From Alteromonadaceae bacterium BrNp21-10 (GTDB lineage: Bacteria > Pseudomonadota > Gammaproteobacteria > Enterobacterales > Alteromonadaceae), in the NCBI GenBank assembly GCA_030418115.1, contig JAUHQD010000001.1, positions 744,001 to 808,000 of the forward strand: DNA of 64,000 bases. Direction: 5' to 3'. The position numbers and the translations under genes are program-made. Below, one piece after another: positions 20,668-30,500 of this stretch. Position 1 is the first letter of the stretch. Each line of letters starts with the position of its first letter. The notes under the pieces were generated by a model, which was not told the origin of the DNA, searched no databases, and saw nothing but the letters and a program-made list of their open reading frames with translations.

Positions 20668-21186
20668 GCTAAAACTTATTGCAGACTAAAAGATCAATTG
20701 TACCTTAATCACTGAAACTTAGCGTATGCTTAATTGCATACCATGAAAAGTCCTAGCAATACACCGGCATTCAATTCAGAGAATGGGCTATTGAATATTT
20801 CCCATCCATTTTATGCACAACTAATTCTAGGGGCAGGTTATTTAGAGTCAATTTACGACAATGATTGAACGCAGTATTTATTGATAAACCGTCAGTGCTC
20901 CAATTTTTTATGTATTTATAATATTGAGTATGACGGTTTAATCGTTTACATCAGGAACAAAATGCCTTCGTGTAATAGAAGTTGTGGTCTATAAACAAAA
21001 CGGCTAAGAATTATTGATTGCAGATGAAATAATAAGTAACTTATGCGCCAATGTTAGTATTTTTCACTCATAAAACATCCTTTGTGATTGATAATGAATG
21101 TTGTTTAATATATGTTGCTGCAAGATGTTTACTTATGAACTTAATTGCGCTTGGTTATTCAGGCAGATAAAAATAGGAAATGACTT
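20668..21186. other. 519-base gap without an intact gene
   Basis: The left end must hold the rlmI promoter and the right end that of the DeoR-type gene. No intact reading frame fits, but the middle carries fragments described in the next entry. Confidence 0.7.
20791..21033 (+). pseudogene. Possible remnant of a GxxExxY-type gene
   Basis: Reading from 20791, the frame gives ISHPFYAQLILGAGYLESIYDND and then a stop. GAGYLESIY resembles the defining G-x-x-E-x-x-Y box of small GxxExxY proteins (usually GPGFLESVYEEAL). Downstream in another frame CVIEVVVYKQNG followed by a stop resembles the VIVELKAV block of the same family, at about the right distance. At least two stops and a frame change separate them. 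The likeness is from memory of the family pattern, so this is tentative; GxxExxY genes are often lost or moved in environmental bacteria. Confidence 0.35.
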
Positions 21187-21972
21187 ATGCTGGAAAAGCA
21201 GCGCCAACAGCTTATCTTAGATATTTTGGAAGAAAGTACCTTCGCTAGCGTACGTATGCTGTGTGATCAATTGAACTCTTCTGAAGCAACTATTCGCCGT
21301 GATTTAAATAAATTAGCTGGCAGTGGCTCCATTAATAAAATCAGAGGCGGTGCTGAAGTACTTACCAGTAAAGCGAAGCCTACAACAAAAATTACAGGCA
21401 GTGCATTTTTAGTAGATAAAGAAAAACATCCTCTTACTAAACGTTTGATTGCACAAAAAGCGGTTGAGCTCTGCGAAGATGAAGAGTCCATCATTATAAA
21501 TGGTGGTAGCTCTACGTTTATGATGGCGGAATTCTTACAAGAACGTCGAATGAACATATTGACCAATTCTTTTGTATTGGCGCAGGAGCTACTAGAAAAT
21601 AGTCATAATCAAATTACGTTGCCTGGTGGTGAGTTATATCGTAAGCAGAGCATTATTCTGAGTGCCTTTGAAAACGATACCATTCAGCATTATCACGGCA
21701 CTAAGATGTTTATGGGATCCCCCGGTATTAGCGAATATGGAGTAATGGAAACTGATCCCTTATTGATTCGGGCTGAGCAAAAATTAAGAAAGCGGGCAGA
21801 AAAACTTATTGTGTTAGCAGATAGCTCAAAGGTTGGTATTAAAGGTAATCTAATTTTTAGCGCGTTAGCCGATGTGGATGTAGTCATCACGGATAGCCAT
21901 GCTGATCCTAAAATGTTAACGCTGTTTGAACGTGAAGGAGTTGAAGTGATTGTTGTTGAGGCAATTGATTGA
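21187..21972 (+). CDS. DeoR-family transcriptional regulator (probable rhamnose regulator)
   Basis: A 261-residue DeoR/GlpR-type regulator. The N-terminal winged helix (residues 1-57, RQQLILDILEESTFASVRML and SEATIRRDLNKL) binds DNA; the C-terminal DeoR sensor domain carries SIIINGGSSTFMMAEFL and LADSSKVG typical of sugar-phosphate binding. It stands first in the rhamnose locus, same strand, and DeoR-type repressors control rhamnose catabolism in several proteobacteria, so it most likely responds to a rhamnose intermediate. The effector is inference. A very long terminator palindrome follows it. Confidence 0.9.
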   Translation: MLEKQRQQLILDILEESTFASVRMLCDQLNSSEATIRRDLNKLAGSGSINKIRGGAEVLTSKAKPTTKITGSAFLVDKEKHPLTKRLIAQKAVELCEDEESIIINGGSSTFMMAEFLQERRMNILTNSFVLAQELLENSHNQITLPGGELYRKQSIILSAFENDTIQHYHGTKMFMGSPGISEYGVMETDPLLIRAEQKLRKRAEKLIVLADSSKVGIKGNLIFSALADVDVVITDSHADPKMLTLFEREGVEVIVVEAID

Positions 21973-21994
21973 ATTAATACTTTATATTAAATAC

Positions 21995-22040
21995 TTAAAA
22001 ACAATAAAGGGAAGCCATGGCTTCCCTTTATTGTTTTTAA
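21995..22040. terminator. 46-base perfect palindrome after the DeoR gene
   Basis: The two 23-base arms are exact reverse complements centred on CCATGG at 22015-22020, with A-rich left and T-rich right ends. It should form a very stable terminator and isolates the regulator transcript from the catabolic genes. Confidence 0.85.
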
Positions 22041-22212
22041 AAGTTAACTTTTGTTGTTTTAACGTCAATAACACTTTCTAGGTGTTGGCTTATGTCACTC
22101 CGGTCAATATATCTGACTCACATAAACATTTACGTCATATTCTAAGTACCATTTTTATTGGGATAGAAAGCAAATAATAGCTACATTTATGCTTGGTGGT
22201 GATTGACAAAGA

Positions 22213-22270
22213 TTGATTAAGATGTATATTGATTGCTGAGTTTTGATTTTACTTTTTACATCTGATTAAG
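22213..22270 (+). promoter_or_regulatory. Repeated TTGATT/TGATTAAG boxes upstream of the aldolase-dehydrogenase gene
   Basis: TTGATT occurs at 22213, 22229 and 22243, and TGATTAAG at 22214 and 22263, all within 100 bases of the gene start. Clustered short repeats suit a DeoR-type operator, but the sequence is AT-rich and chance is possible. Confidence 0.3.
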
Positions 22271-22311
22271 TGAAATTCATTCAATAGATCTAAAGTTAAC
22301 AGGAACTGTAA

Positions 22312-24504
22312 ATGGTATATCGACCAAGTGAATATCAACATGTTAAGTATCTTTGGAAAGATGAAGTCGCAGACAAATTGGAACCTGTCGATAACTTGGT
22401 CTACCGATCAAATAAGTTAGGTGAAGATCAGCGTATAACCAATACTGGTGGCGGCAATACGTCAGCCAAATTAATGGAAACCGATCCTCTTACCGGCGAA
22501 CAAGTTGAAGTATTATGGGTTAAAGGTTCTGGTGGTGATTTGCGCACCTCGAAAAAAGAGAACTTCTCATCATTATATGCAGACAAACTTCAGGCCTTAG
22601 ATGTTAAGTATCAAAAACTACCAGACAAGGGCTATAAGTCGGCGGGTGAAGATGCCATGGTTGGTATGTTTAAGCATTGTAATTTTTGCTTGAATCCACG
22701 GGCCTCTTCAATTGATACACCATTACATTCAATGATCGCTGAAAAGCACATTGATCATTTACATCCTAATGCCGTTATTGCAATTGCTTCTTGTAAAGAT
22801 CAAGAAGCGTTAACCCATAAAATTTGGGGCGGTAAATTGGCATATGTGCCTTGGATGCGTCCAGGGTGGGAAGCTGCAAAAGTCTGTGAAGATACATACG
22901 CCGAACAACCAGAAATTGATGGTATTTTGCTAGGCCAGCATGGTCATACCAACTGGGCAAGTGAAAGTAAAAGCTGTTATGAAACCTCGTTATGGGTAAT
23001 AGAAACCGCAGCGCGTTATATTGAAGAGCATGATAAAGGTGAACAAACCTTTGGTGGTCAAAAATTTGCAAGTTTGTCTGCAGAGGCCAGCAGTAAATTA
23101 CTAAATGAATTCTTGCCAGTAGCTCGCGGATTACTTTCGAAAAGTGTGAAGTTTATTGGCACAGTACAAAATGATGAAGCCACATTACGTTTTGTAAATA
23201 GTCATGATGCCCGCCGTTTAGCTGACTTAGGTACTTCTTGTCCTGATCATTTCTTGCGCACCAAAATTAAACCCCTCTTTGTTGATTTCAATCCGCAGCA
23301 GGATGATTTTGAAACCTTAGTGGCAAAATTCAAACAGGGCATAGTTAAGTATCGTGAGGATTACAGCGCTTATTATAATCAGTGTAAACGTGCTGATTCA
23401 CCGGCAATGCGTGACCCTAGTCCTACTGTCGTGTTAATCCCCGGTGTAGGTATGATTGCTTGGGGTAAAAACAAGAGTGAATCTCGTGTAACCGCAGAGT
23501 TTTACAACTGCGCTATTGAAGTCATGCGTGGCGCTGAAGCGATCAGTGAATACACTGCGCTTCCGGTGCAAGAAGCTTTTGATATTGAATATTGGGCTTT
23601 AGAAGAAGCAAAATTACAACGTATGCCTGCTGAAAGCTCATTAGCTAGAAATGTTGTGGTAGTAATAGGCGCAGGTGATGGGATTGGTAAAGAGACCGCG
23701 CTTAGGGTGGCTACTGAAGGTGCACATGTTGTGTGTGCCGATTTACGTCTTGATGCCGCGCAGAGTACGGCTGATGAGTTAACCGCAATTTACGGTCAAG
23801 GTATTGGCGTGGCCGGTACCGGCATTTCTAGCTGTGGTCCGGCTATTGCGTTAGAAGTAGATATTACCAATCGTCAAAGCGTGAAATCGTTATTTGAACA
23901 AGTGGTATTGGCCTATGGTGGTATTGATAATGTCATTGTTACTGCAGGTGTGTTTATTGCCGAAGGTGAGGATGATGATCAAAACGACACCACTTTTGAC
24001 CGCAGTTTTGCAGTCAATGTTAAAGGTGGTTATATAGTGGGCACCGAAGCCAATAAAGTATGGCAGCGCCAGCAATTGAAAGGCTCGATGGTTATTACTA
24101 CTAGTGTTAATGCTGCAGTGTCGAAAAAAGGCTCAATCGCCTATGACACCAGCAAAGCTGCTGCAAATCACATGGTACGTGAATTGGCAGTAACGTTTTC
24201 ACCACTCATTAATGTTAATGCGTTAGCACCAGCAACCGTAGTGCAGGGCAGTACCATGTTTCCGAGGGATCGCGTGATATCGTCACTGACCAAGTACGAT
24301 ATAGCTTTTAGTGAGCAGGAAGAAACCGACTCACTACGCACTAAATTAGCTGAATTTTATGCACAACGAACATTGACCAAGCAGGCCATTACCCCTGCAG
24401 ATCAAGCTGAGGCAGCTTATCTTCTAATTTCAGGTCAACTAAGTAAAACAACAGGACAAGTCATCAGCGTAGATGGCGGATTACATGAAGCCTTCTTGCG
24501 CTAA
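22312..24504 (+). CDS. Bifunctional rhamnulose-1-phosphate aldolase / L-lactaldehyde dehydrogenase
   Basis: A 730-residue fusion. Residues 1 to about 420 are a class II (zinc) aldolase that splits rhamnulose-1-phosphate into DHAP and L-lactaldehyde; TPLHSMIAEKHIDHLHPNAV holds zinc-binding histidines. Residues about 435-730 are a short-chain dehydrogenase with VVVVIGAGDGIGKETALRVA (cofactor loop), the catalytic serine in TTSVNAA and YDTSKAAANHM (Tyr-x-x-x-Lys), which oxidises lactaldehyde to L-lactate. This two-domain enzyme is the known bacterial form called RhaE/RhaEW. rhamnose isomerase follows after 14 bases, so they are one operon. Confidence 0.93.
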   Translation: MVYRPSEYQHVKYLWKDEVADKLEPVDNLVYRSNKLGEDQRITNTGGGNTSAKLMETDPLTGEQVEVLWVKGSGGDLRTSKKENFSSLYADKLQALDVKYQKLPDKGYKSAGEDAMVGMFKHCNFCLNPRASSIDTPLHSMIAEKHIDHLHPNAVIAIASCKDQEALTHKIWGGKLAYVPWMRPGWEAAKVCEDTYAEQPEIDGILLGQHGHTNWASESKSCYETSLWVIETAARYIEEHDKGEQTFGGQKFASLSAEASSKLLNEFLPVARGLLSKSVKFIGTVQNDEATLRFVNSHDARRLADLGTSCPDHFLRTKIKPLFVDFNPQQDDFETLVAKFKQGIVKYREDYSAYYNQCKRADSPAMRDPSPTVVLIPGVGMIAWGKNKSESRVTAEFYNCAIEVMRGAEAISEYTALPVQEAFDIEYWALEEAKLQRMPAESSLARNVVVVIGAGDGIGKETALRVATEGAHVVCADLRLDAAQSTADELTAIYGQGIGVAGTGISSCGPAIALEVDITNRQSVKSLFEQVVLAYGGIDNVIVTAGVFIAEGEDDDQNDTTFDRSFAVNVKGGYIVGTEANKVWQRQQLKGSMVITTSVNAAVSKKGSIAYDTSKAAANHMVRELAVTFSPLINVNALAPATVVQGSTMFPRDRVISSLTKYDIAFSEQEETDSLRTKLAEFYAQRTLTKQAITPADQAEAAYLLISGQLSKTTGQVISVDGGLHEAFLR

Positions 24505-24518
24505 TAGGTATAAATAAC

Positions 24519-25808
24519 ATGCAAAGAATAGATAAAACCTTAATTAATGAAATTAACCAAACTCAGTTAGCCGATTTAGAAAGTGATTTTCGCTATTTAG
24601 GCGAAAAACTGTCTCGTAGTGATATTGATATTGAAACCATTACCGCTGCGGCTGAAAAGTTTCAAATTGCAGTACCTTCATGGGGCACCGGCACCGGCGG
24701 CACTCGTTTTGCGCGCTTTGCCGGAATCGGTGAGCCACGTAACATTTTTGATAAATTAGAAGATTGCGCGGTGATCAACGATTTATCTCAGTGTACTGAC
24801 AGCGTATCGCCACATTTTCCGTGGGATAAGGTTGATGATTTTACTGAGTTAAAACAACGTTCTGATGCTTTAGGCTTAAAATGGATCGCGGTTAATTCCA
24901 ATACTTTCCAAGATCAAGTGGGGCAGGAACATACCTACAAATACGGTAGCTTAAGCAATACTGCTGAAGCCACTAGAGAACAAGCCATTGAGCACAATTT
25001 AGATTGTATTAAGTGGGGTCAAACACTTGGAGCAAAAAGCATTACCGTATGGGTAGGGGATGGTTCCAATCACCCAGGACAACAGCATTTTCAACGTAGT
25101 TTTGAGCGTTACCTTGAAAGCATGCGTAAAATTTACGCCGAGTTACCTGCCGATTGGGAAATGCATATTGAGCATAAAATGTTTGAACCCGCGTTTTACT
25201 CAACAGTGATTCAAGACTGGGGCAGTAATATTCTGGCAGCTATGGAATTAGGGCCAAAATGTAAGTCACTGGTTGATCTAGGCCATCATGCGCCCAATGT
25301 GAATATTGAAATGATCGTTTCACGGCTTATTCAATTTAAAAAGTTAGGTGGTTTTCACTTTAATGACAGTAAATATGGTGATGACGATCTAGACAGTGGT
25401 TCATTGCATCCTTATCAACAATTCTTGATCTTCAATGAGTTGGTTGATGCCGAAGCCCGTCAGCAAGAAGGTTTTAATCCGGCTTATATGTTGGACCAGT
25501 CACACAATGTGACCGACCCTATTGAAAGTCTAATCAACTCAGCAGCAGAAGTGCAGCGTTCATACATTAAAGCCTTATTAATTGATCGTGATGCTTTGTA
25601 TGGTCATCAACAAGACAACGATGCGTTAATGGCCAGTAACGAGTTGAAGAAAGCCTTTAACCTAGACGTGTCACCTATATTAGCCATGGCGCGTTATAGA
25701 GCAGGCGGGGCAATTGAGCCATTAGTAACGTATCGTCAATCAGGATATCGTCAACAAGTTGCTACTAGTCGGCCAAGTGCCGGTGGCAACTCATCAGGCA
25801 TTGTTTAA
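24519..25808 (+). CDS. rhaI: L-rhamnose isomerase (RhaI type)
   Basis: A 429-residue TIM-barrel isomerase converting L-rhamnose to L-rhamnulose. Metal-ligand stretches are visible: MHIEHKMFEPAFYSTV (Glu), KSLVDLGHHAPNVN (Asp/His) and FHFNDSKYGDDDLD (Asp). It resembles the RhaI clade used by Pseudomonas and Rhizobium rather than enterobacterial RhaA, which fits with the fused aldolase partner just upstream. A terminator follows 40 bases later. Confidence 0.92.
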   Translation: MQRIDKTLINEINQTQLADLESDFRYLGEKLSRSDIDIETITAAAEKFQIAVPSWGTGTGGTRFARFAGIGEPRNIFDKLEDCAVINDLSQCTDSVSPHFPWDKVDDFTELKQRSDALGLKWIAVNSNTFQDQVGQEHTYKYGSLSNTAEATREQAIEHNLDCIKWGQTLGAKSITVWVGDGSNHPGQQHFQRSFERYLESMRKIYAELPADWEMHIEHKMFEPAFYSTVIQDWGSNILAAMELGPKCKSLVDLGHHAPNVNIEMIVSRLIQFKKLGGFHFNDSKYGDDDLDSGSLHPYQQFLIFNELVDAEARQQEGFNPAYMLDQSHNVTDPIESLINSAAEVQRSYIKALLIDRDALYGHQQDNDALMASNELKKAFNLDVSPILAMARYRAGGAIEPLVTYRQSGYRQQVATSRPSAGGNSSGIV

Positions 25809-25847
25809 ATAGTTAATCCCATTATTAGTGTGTTGTTCCATGTCTTA

Positions 25848-25873
25848 GGCCAACTTATGTTGGCCATTTTTTT
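25848..25873 (+). terminator. Intrinsic terminator after rhamnose isomerase
   Basis: GGCCAAC and GTTGGCC pair around a TTAT loop, followed by ATTTTTTT. Confidence 0.85.
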
Positions 25874-25906
25874 AACAATTGAATTTTTTGATTAGATAAC
25901 TATCTC

Positions 25907-27316
25907 TTATGTCAGACTGTGTATAGTCTTCCCATTAATTTGCACATTGTCGAGTGTTAGCTCTCGTGTATGTTTAACAATACTTTTTTCACTCACACCA
26001 TGAAAGCTGCAATCTTTAAGATGTATTCCGCTTATTGGGGCTCCAAGCAAACCTTGCGAATCTAATACCCGCACTGCATTCTGAACATGAAGTCGTTGCA
26101 CATTGAGATTGTATAATTCTGGAGTAAATTGCCCATTTGCACCTTCTTCATAGTTGAAATCACAAGTAATTGCTGCAAAAGTAACTTGGCCGACTTCAAT
26201 GTCACGGGCATATATATTCGCTATACGGCCACCGCGCATCGCATTATTTTTGAAGCGTAGTGCATACCATAAATCGGGGCTATCCATCTGACAGTGCTCT
26301 ATAAATACGTGATGGACATCGCCCGAAATTTCACTACCAATAACTACTCCACCATGACCCGCTTTCATTTGGCATTGATTTATAAGGATGTTTTTTGAAG
26401 GTGTTGCAAGACGTCGGCCATCAGCATTTCTTCCCGATTTGATTGCGATACAATCATCACCGGTATCAAAACGACAATTCTCAATCAGCATTGTATTAAC
26501 GGATTCTGGATTGCAGCCATCATTGTTGGGGCCATGTCCAGTTACATTTACCCCTCGGACTATCACGTTTTGACACAAGATAGGGTGAATATTCCAAAAT
26601 GGTGAATCTTGCAGTGATACGTCCTCGATGAGGACATTTTTACAATTATAGAATTCAATTAAACTGGGGCGAAGATAGTGGCCCAGTCCGAAAACTCGTT
26701 TTTCAACAGCTATACCTTGCTCCGCCATGTTGAAAAGCAGATCACGATCTTCAGTTTGCCTAGGCATACCAGGCTGCCAGCCAAATTTAGGTGAACCACA
26801 CCATGACCACCAATTTTCATCGGCGGCCTGACCATGTAACAAGCCTTTACCGGTAATTGCTATATTTTCGCAATCTCGCGCATATATTAGGGCTGAATAA
26901 TTATAGACTTCAACACCTTCATAACGGCTAAATACTGTCGGGTAGTCTTTAGGGTTGGTGCTAAATAAAAGAACGGCACCTGATTCAACGTGTAGTTCAA
27001 TATTCGATTGTAGATGGATAGCCCCCGTTAAGTATTGCCCTGCGGGAATTGTTATTCGTCCACCACCGGCTTTTGCACAAGTATTAATTGCGTTGGCGAA
27101 AGCAGCTGTATTGATAGTCAAGCCATCGCCAATGGCTCCGTACTCAAGAACATTAAAGACTTGCTTTGGAATAATTGGATCATGCAAGGCGTGACGAATT
27201 TGATCCGCACGTTGCCATGGGTCGTTGGTCGATAAATTGGTTAGCGGAGTAAAACTACAAGCGCTAGTTAAAGTACTAAGCCAGATGAAATTCCGGCGAG
27301 AAATTTTTAATGTCAC
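25907..27316 (-). CDS. Glycoside hydrolase family 28 enzyme, exported
   Basis: A 469-residue right-handed beta-helix hydrolase of the polygalacturonase family, acting on galacturonate-containing or rhamnogalacturonan chains. The N-terminus MTLKISRRNFIWLSTLTSAC shows a twin-arginine-like SRRNF motif and a possible lipobox LTSAC. The GH28 signatures are present: NND near residue 263, GDDC near 285, GHGG near 320 and RFK near 351 in place of the commoner RIK. Retained Arg and Lys suggest binding of an acidic sugar. It is read from the same strand as the receptor upstream, which has its own terminator. Some GH28 members act on rhamnose linkages, so substrate is not fixed. Confidence 0.88.
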   Translation of the reverse strand: MTLKISRRNFIWLSTLTSACSFTPLTNLSTNDPWQRADQIRHALHDPIIPKQVFNVLEYGAIGDGLTINTAAFANAINTCAKAGGGRITIPAGQYLTGAIHLQSNIELHVESGAVLLFSTNPKDYPTVFSRYEGVEVYNYSALIYARDCENIAITGKGLLHGQAADENWWSWCGSPKFGWQPGMPRQTEDRDLLFNMAEQGIAVEKRVFGLGHYLRPSLIEFYNCKNVLIEDVSLQDSPFWNIHPILCQNVIVRGVNVTGHGPNNDGCNPESVNTMLIENCRFDTGDDCIAIKSGRNADGRRLATPSKNILINQCQMKAGHGGVVIGSEISGDVHHVFIEHCQMDSPDLWYALRFKNNAMRGGRIANIYARDIEVGQVTFAAITCDFNYEEGANGQFTPELYNLNVQRLHVQNAVRVLDSQGLLGAPISGIHLKDCSFHGVSEKSIVKHTRELTLDNVQINGKTIHSLT

Positions 27317-27523
27317 TATAGGAGTCTCCCTCTAAAAATAGAGTATATAAGGGGCTGTACATTAGGAGCTGAATGGTAAAAGTGTTTTTAATATAATCTC
27401 AAATTGCCATGTTTTTGCTAAACAAAAATAACAAGGTTGTCATAATTTACACTCGTAGAAAGCTAACCTAATTCAATTTAAGCTTTTAAGTTCGTTCAGT
27501 AATATCTTGAATGAAGAATATAA

Positions 27524-27557
27524 AAAAAGTGCCGGTGATAACACCAGCACTTTTTAA
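27524..27557 (-). terminator. Terminator after the TonB-dependent receptor
   Basis: AAAAAGTGC-GGTG pairs with CACC-GCACTTTTT around ATAA, with one mismatch, 18 bases beyond the receptor stop; T-rich on both sides. Confidence 0.8.
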
Positions 27558-27574
27558 TCATTCCTAAATGTATT

Positions 27575-30500
27575 TTAGAAGTGTGTATTGATACTTGCGA
27601 ACAATACTCTTCCTTGAACATCATAAGTAGCCGGTATTGAGTTAACACCACCTTGCGCCAAGCTACCTACAACTGGTGGCTCTTTATCGAAGATGTTACG
27701 TAAACCCACTGTTACTTGCGTATCTTCGGACAATGCATAACCACCGGTTAAATCGAAGTAGACATAAGAATCAATTGTCGCTTTGGTGAAAGAATCCACA
27801 GATGGAGCATCTTCACCACGAGCTTCAGGTACAACAATTCTATCTGTTGTTAATTCACCAATGTAACGTGCACGCAATGACACCGTTGCAGGGCCATTGT
27901 TCCAAGTAACACGAGTGGTACCTTTCCATTCTGGTAACGGTTGTCCACAAGTGCCACCCCAAGCGCCAACACACTCATTGGTGAGTTCAGGCAGCTCCTG
28001 AATAGGGGTTACTGTAAACTCGTCGGTATAAGTCCAAGATGTACTGATATTCCAATTACTGCCTCGGCCTAACCATTCTCCATCTGAGTCAAAACTATAG
28101 TTTGCTTGGAAGTCGATACCGGATGTTTTAATGCCACCAATGTTAGCATTGGCGGTAAATACATAGGTAGGTGCAGCAATTTGCCCCGAAGTAGGGTCGC
28201 GATTGATTGCTTGGCAGTAAACGCTGCTAGCATCTTGAAGCGTGCTGTAACACAAATCCAATACATTTTGTAAACCGCCGCCGCCCAATGGAGCAATCGC
28301 ATCTTCAAGTTCAATATTGAAATAATCAATTGCCACTGCTAATCCGCGGACTTGACTGGGTTGGAAAATAACACCTAGTGTTGTGGTATCGGATTCTTCT
28401 GGATTTAAATCTGGATTACCACCACGTATTTGTCTAAGAAAAGGAGAAGGTTGAACACCATCGGTGAATACCGCACTAGCAGGTACCCCTGTGGCAACAC
28501 ACACATCCTTAACCGCTTGAGTTTGGCCTGATGCAGGTTGGCCAGAAGCACATGGATCAATCGCTGTAGGACCATCTGAACCTTGTCCACCAAACAATTC
28601 ACCAATATTGGGAGCTCGTATGGCATGCTGGAACTGTCCGCGGAAAGTCAGGTCTGAATTCACAGCCCAATCGATACCCGTAGAGTAAGTCCAAACGCCG
28701 TCTTCACTACCAACATCATAATCAGAATATCTAAAGGCTCCGTTTAAATCGAGGCGCTCAATACCTGGTTGATCGGCAAGAATGGGGATACGTACTTCCC
28801 CAAATATTTCTTGTACTGTTTGGCTGCCGGTTGTTGCTCGTGCGGAGTTCCAACCGGAAACATCACCAGAACTTAAAAAAGAATCAGGTATATAGGCTGA
28901 TGAAGCATCACGCCATTCAAAACCAACAGCAAAATCGACTGGACCGGCAGGCATATCAAATGCGACACCCGTTAAACTGGCTACTGCCACTTCTTGTTGC
29001 GCTTCAATCTTTGATACTGCACTAATACCAATGGCATCCGCGGCTGCAGCGGTAATATTGCCGTTACCAAATAGATTCAGCAGTGGCGCTTCACCATTTT
29101 CAGACAATAACGTTTGTTGAATACGGCTCAACGAAACGGAACCAATTTGTACATCAACTTCGGTGGTTTTTGCATAACTGTAATAAACATCGTATGACAA
29201 ATCGTACAGGAACGAATCTGATAGATTATCTATATCACCACGGATACCCACGACGGTGCGAAATACTTGATGATCTGCATCAGCAGAACGAGTGGGTAAA
29301 TCATTGAAACGACGGCCATAATTAACAATCGCCAGCCCATCATTAGGCGTGGTTGTCATAGACGATGTGCCAGCTGTAATTGTGGATTGTCCTGATTCAC
29401 GCTGATCTAACAAGGTGAGTATATTTTGCATTTCAGAACTGAGATATGGGCTATTCGTCTCAAAAAGGAAGTTACCGCTAATATTAGATGGTGCGATCTG
29501 TACTTTAGCGATATTACTACTGAAGTGGGCTTCCATATATCCGGTAGCGTGATCGTTAAAATCGTAATTACCAAATACGTTTGCCATCCAACGCTCTTGT
29601 GGCGTAACCACATAGGAATTAGGTCCTAAATCAAAACGATCCGCCGGAGACTCGAAGGGTCTAACACCACTGCCTTGGTTATCAAAAATAGCCCCTAGTG
29701 ATGTCATCCCTTGTAATCCTGCGGCGGTAAGTGCTGCATCAAATTCTGGGTCTGAGTTTGCCGATCCAAATAGAGGTAAATTACCAATACGTCCATTAGG
29801 TACGTTACTGGAACCTCCACCAACAAATCCCAAGCGTCCACCAGCACCGCTACATGTTTGTCCTGATGGCACACTTAAAGGTGTTCCAGCGCCATTTTTA
29901 CTAAACGAATCTGCCGTGACACAACCGTCACTTAATGATGCCCCAGCAAATCCACCTAGATCTTCTGCAGTGAAACCACCACGATTGAGATAACCAATAG
30001 ACGCTGTTAAATTGCCTTTATTATCGTCAAAGTTTCCGCCTAATGTGAGATCAAGACTGTATGTTGGTGTTTTCGTTGGCTGATCCCAAGTACTTTGAAC
30101 ATTGAGTTCAACGCCTTCAAAATCATCCTTCATAATAAAGTTAACGACACCCGTAATCGCATCGGAACCATAAACGGCTGATGAGCCACCGGTAACAATT
30201 TCCGAACGTTTGATTAATGCAGCTGGGATCGTGTTTATATCCGTAGTCATTGCTGGGCCAGTAATAGCGAAGCGACGACCATTTACCAACACTAAATTAC
30301 GTGTTGAACCAAAGTTACGTAGGTTTAGGGTCGAGACTCCAACAGGTTGTCCAGCTTGAACCGTATTGGCTTTAGGACCATCTAATTGATTTCCTGAAAA
30401 CTGTGGCGTATCTAAAAGAAGTTGTTCAATATTTTGTGTGCCCGATAAAACAAACTCTTCTTCGTCGACAACAGAAACTGGGGTTGAAGAATTAAATCCA

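Noticed and set aside
29083-29307. Small plus-strand frames inside the TonB receptor gene
   Set aside because: They overlap a well-supported receptor on the opposite strand and show no family likeness.
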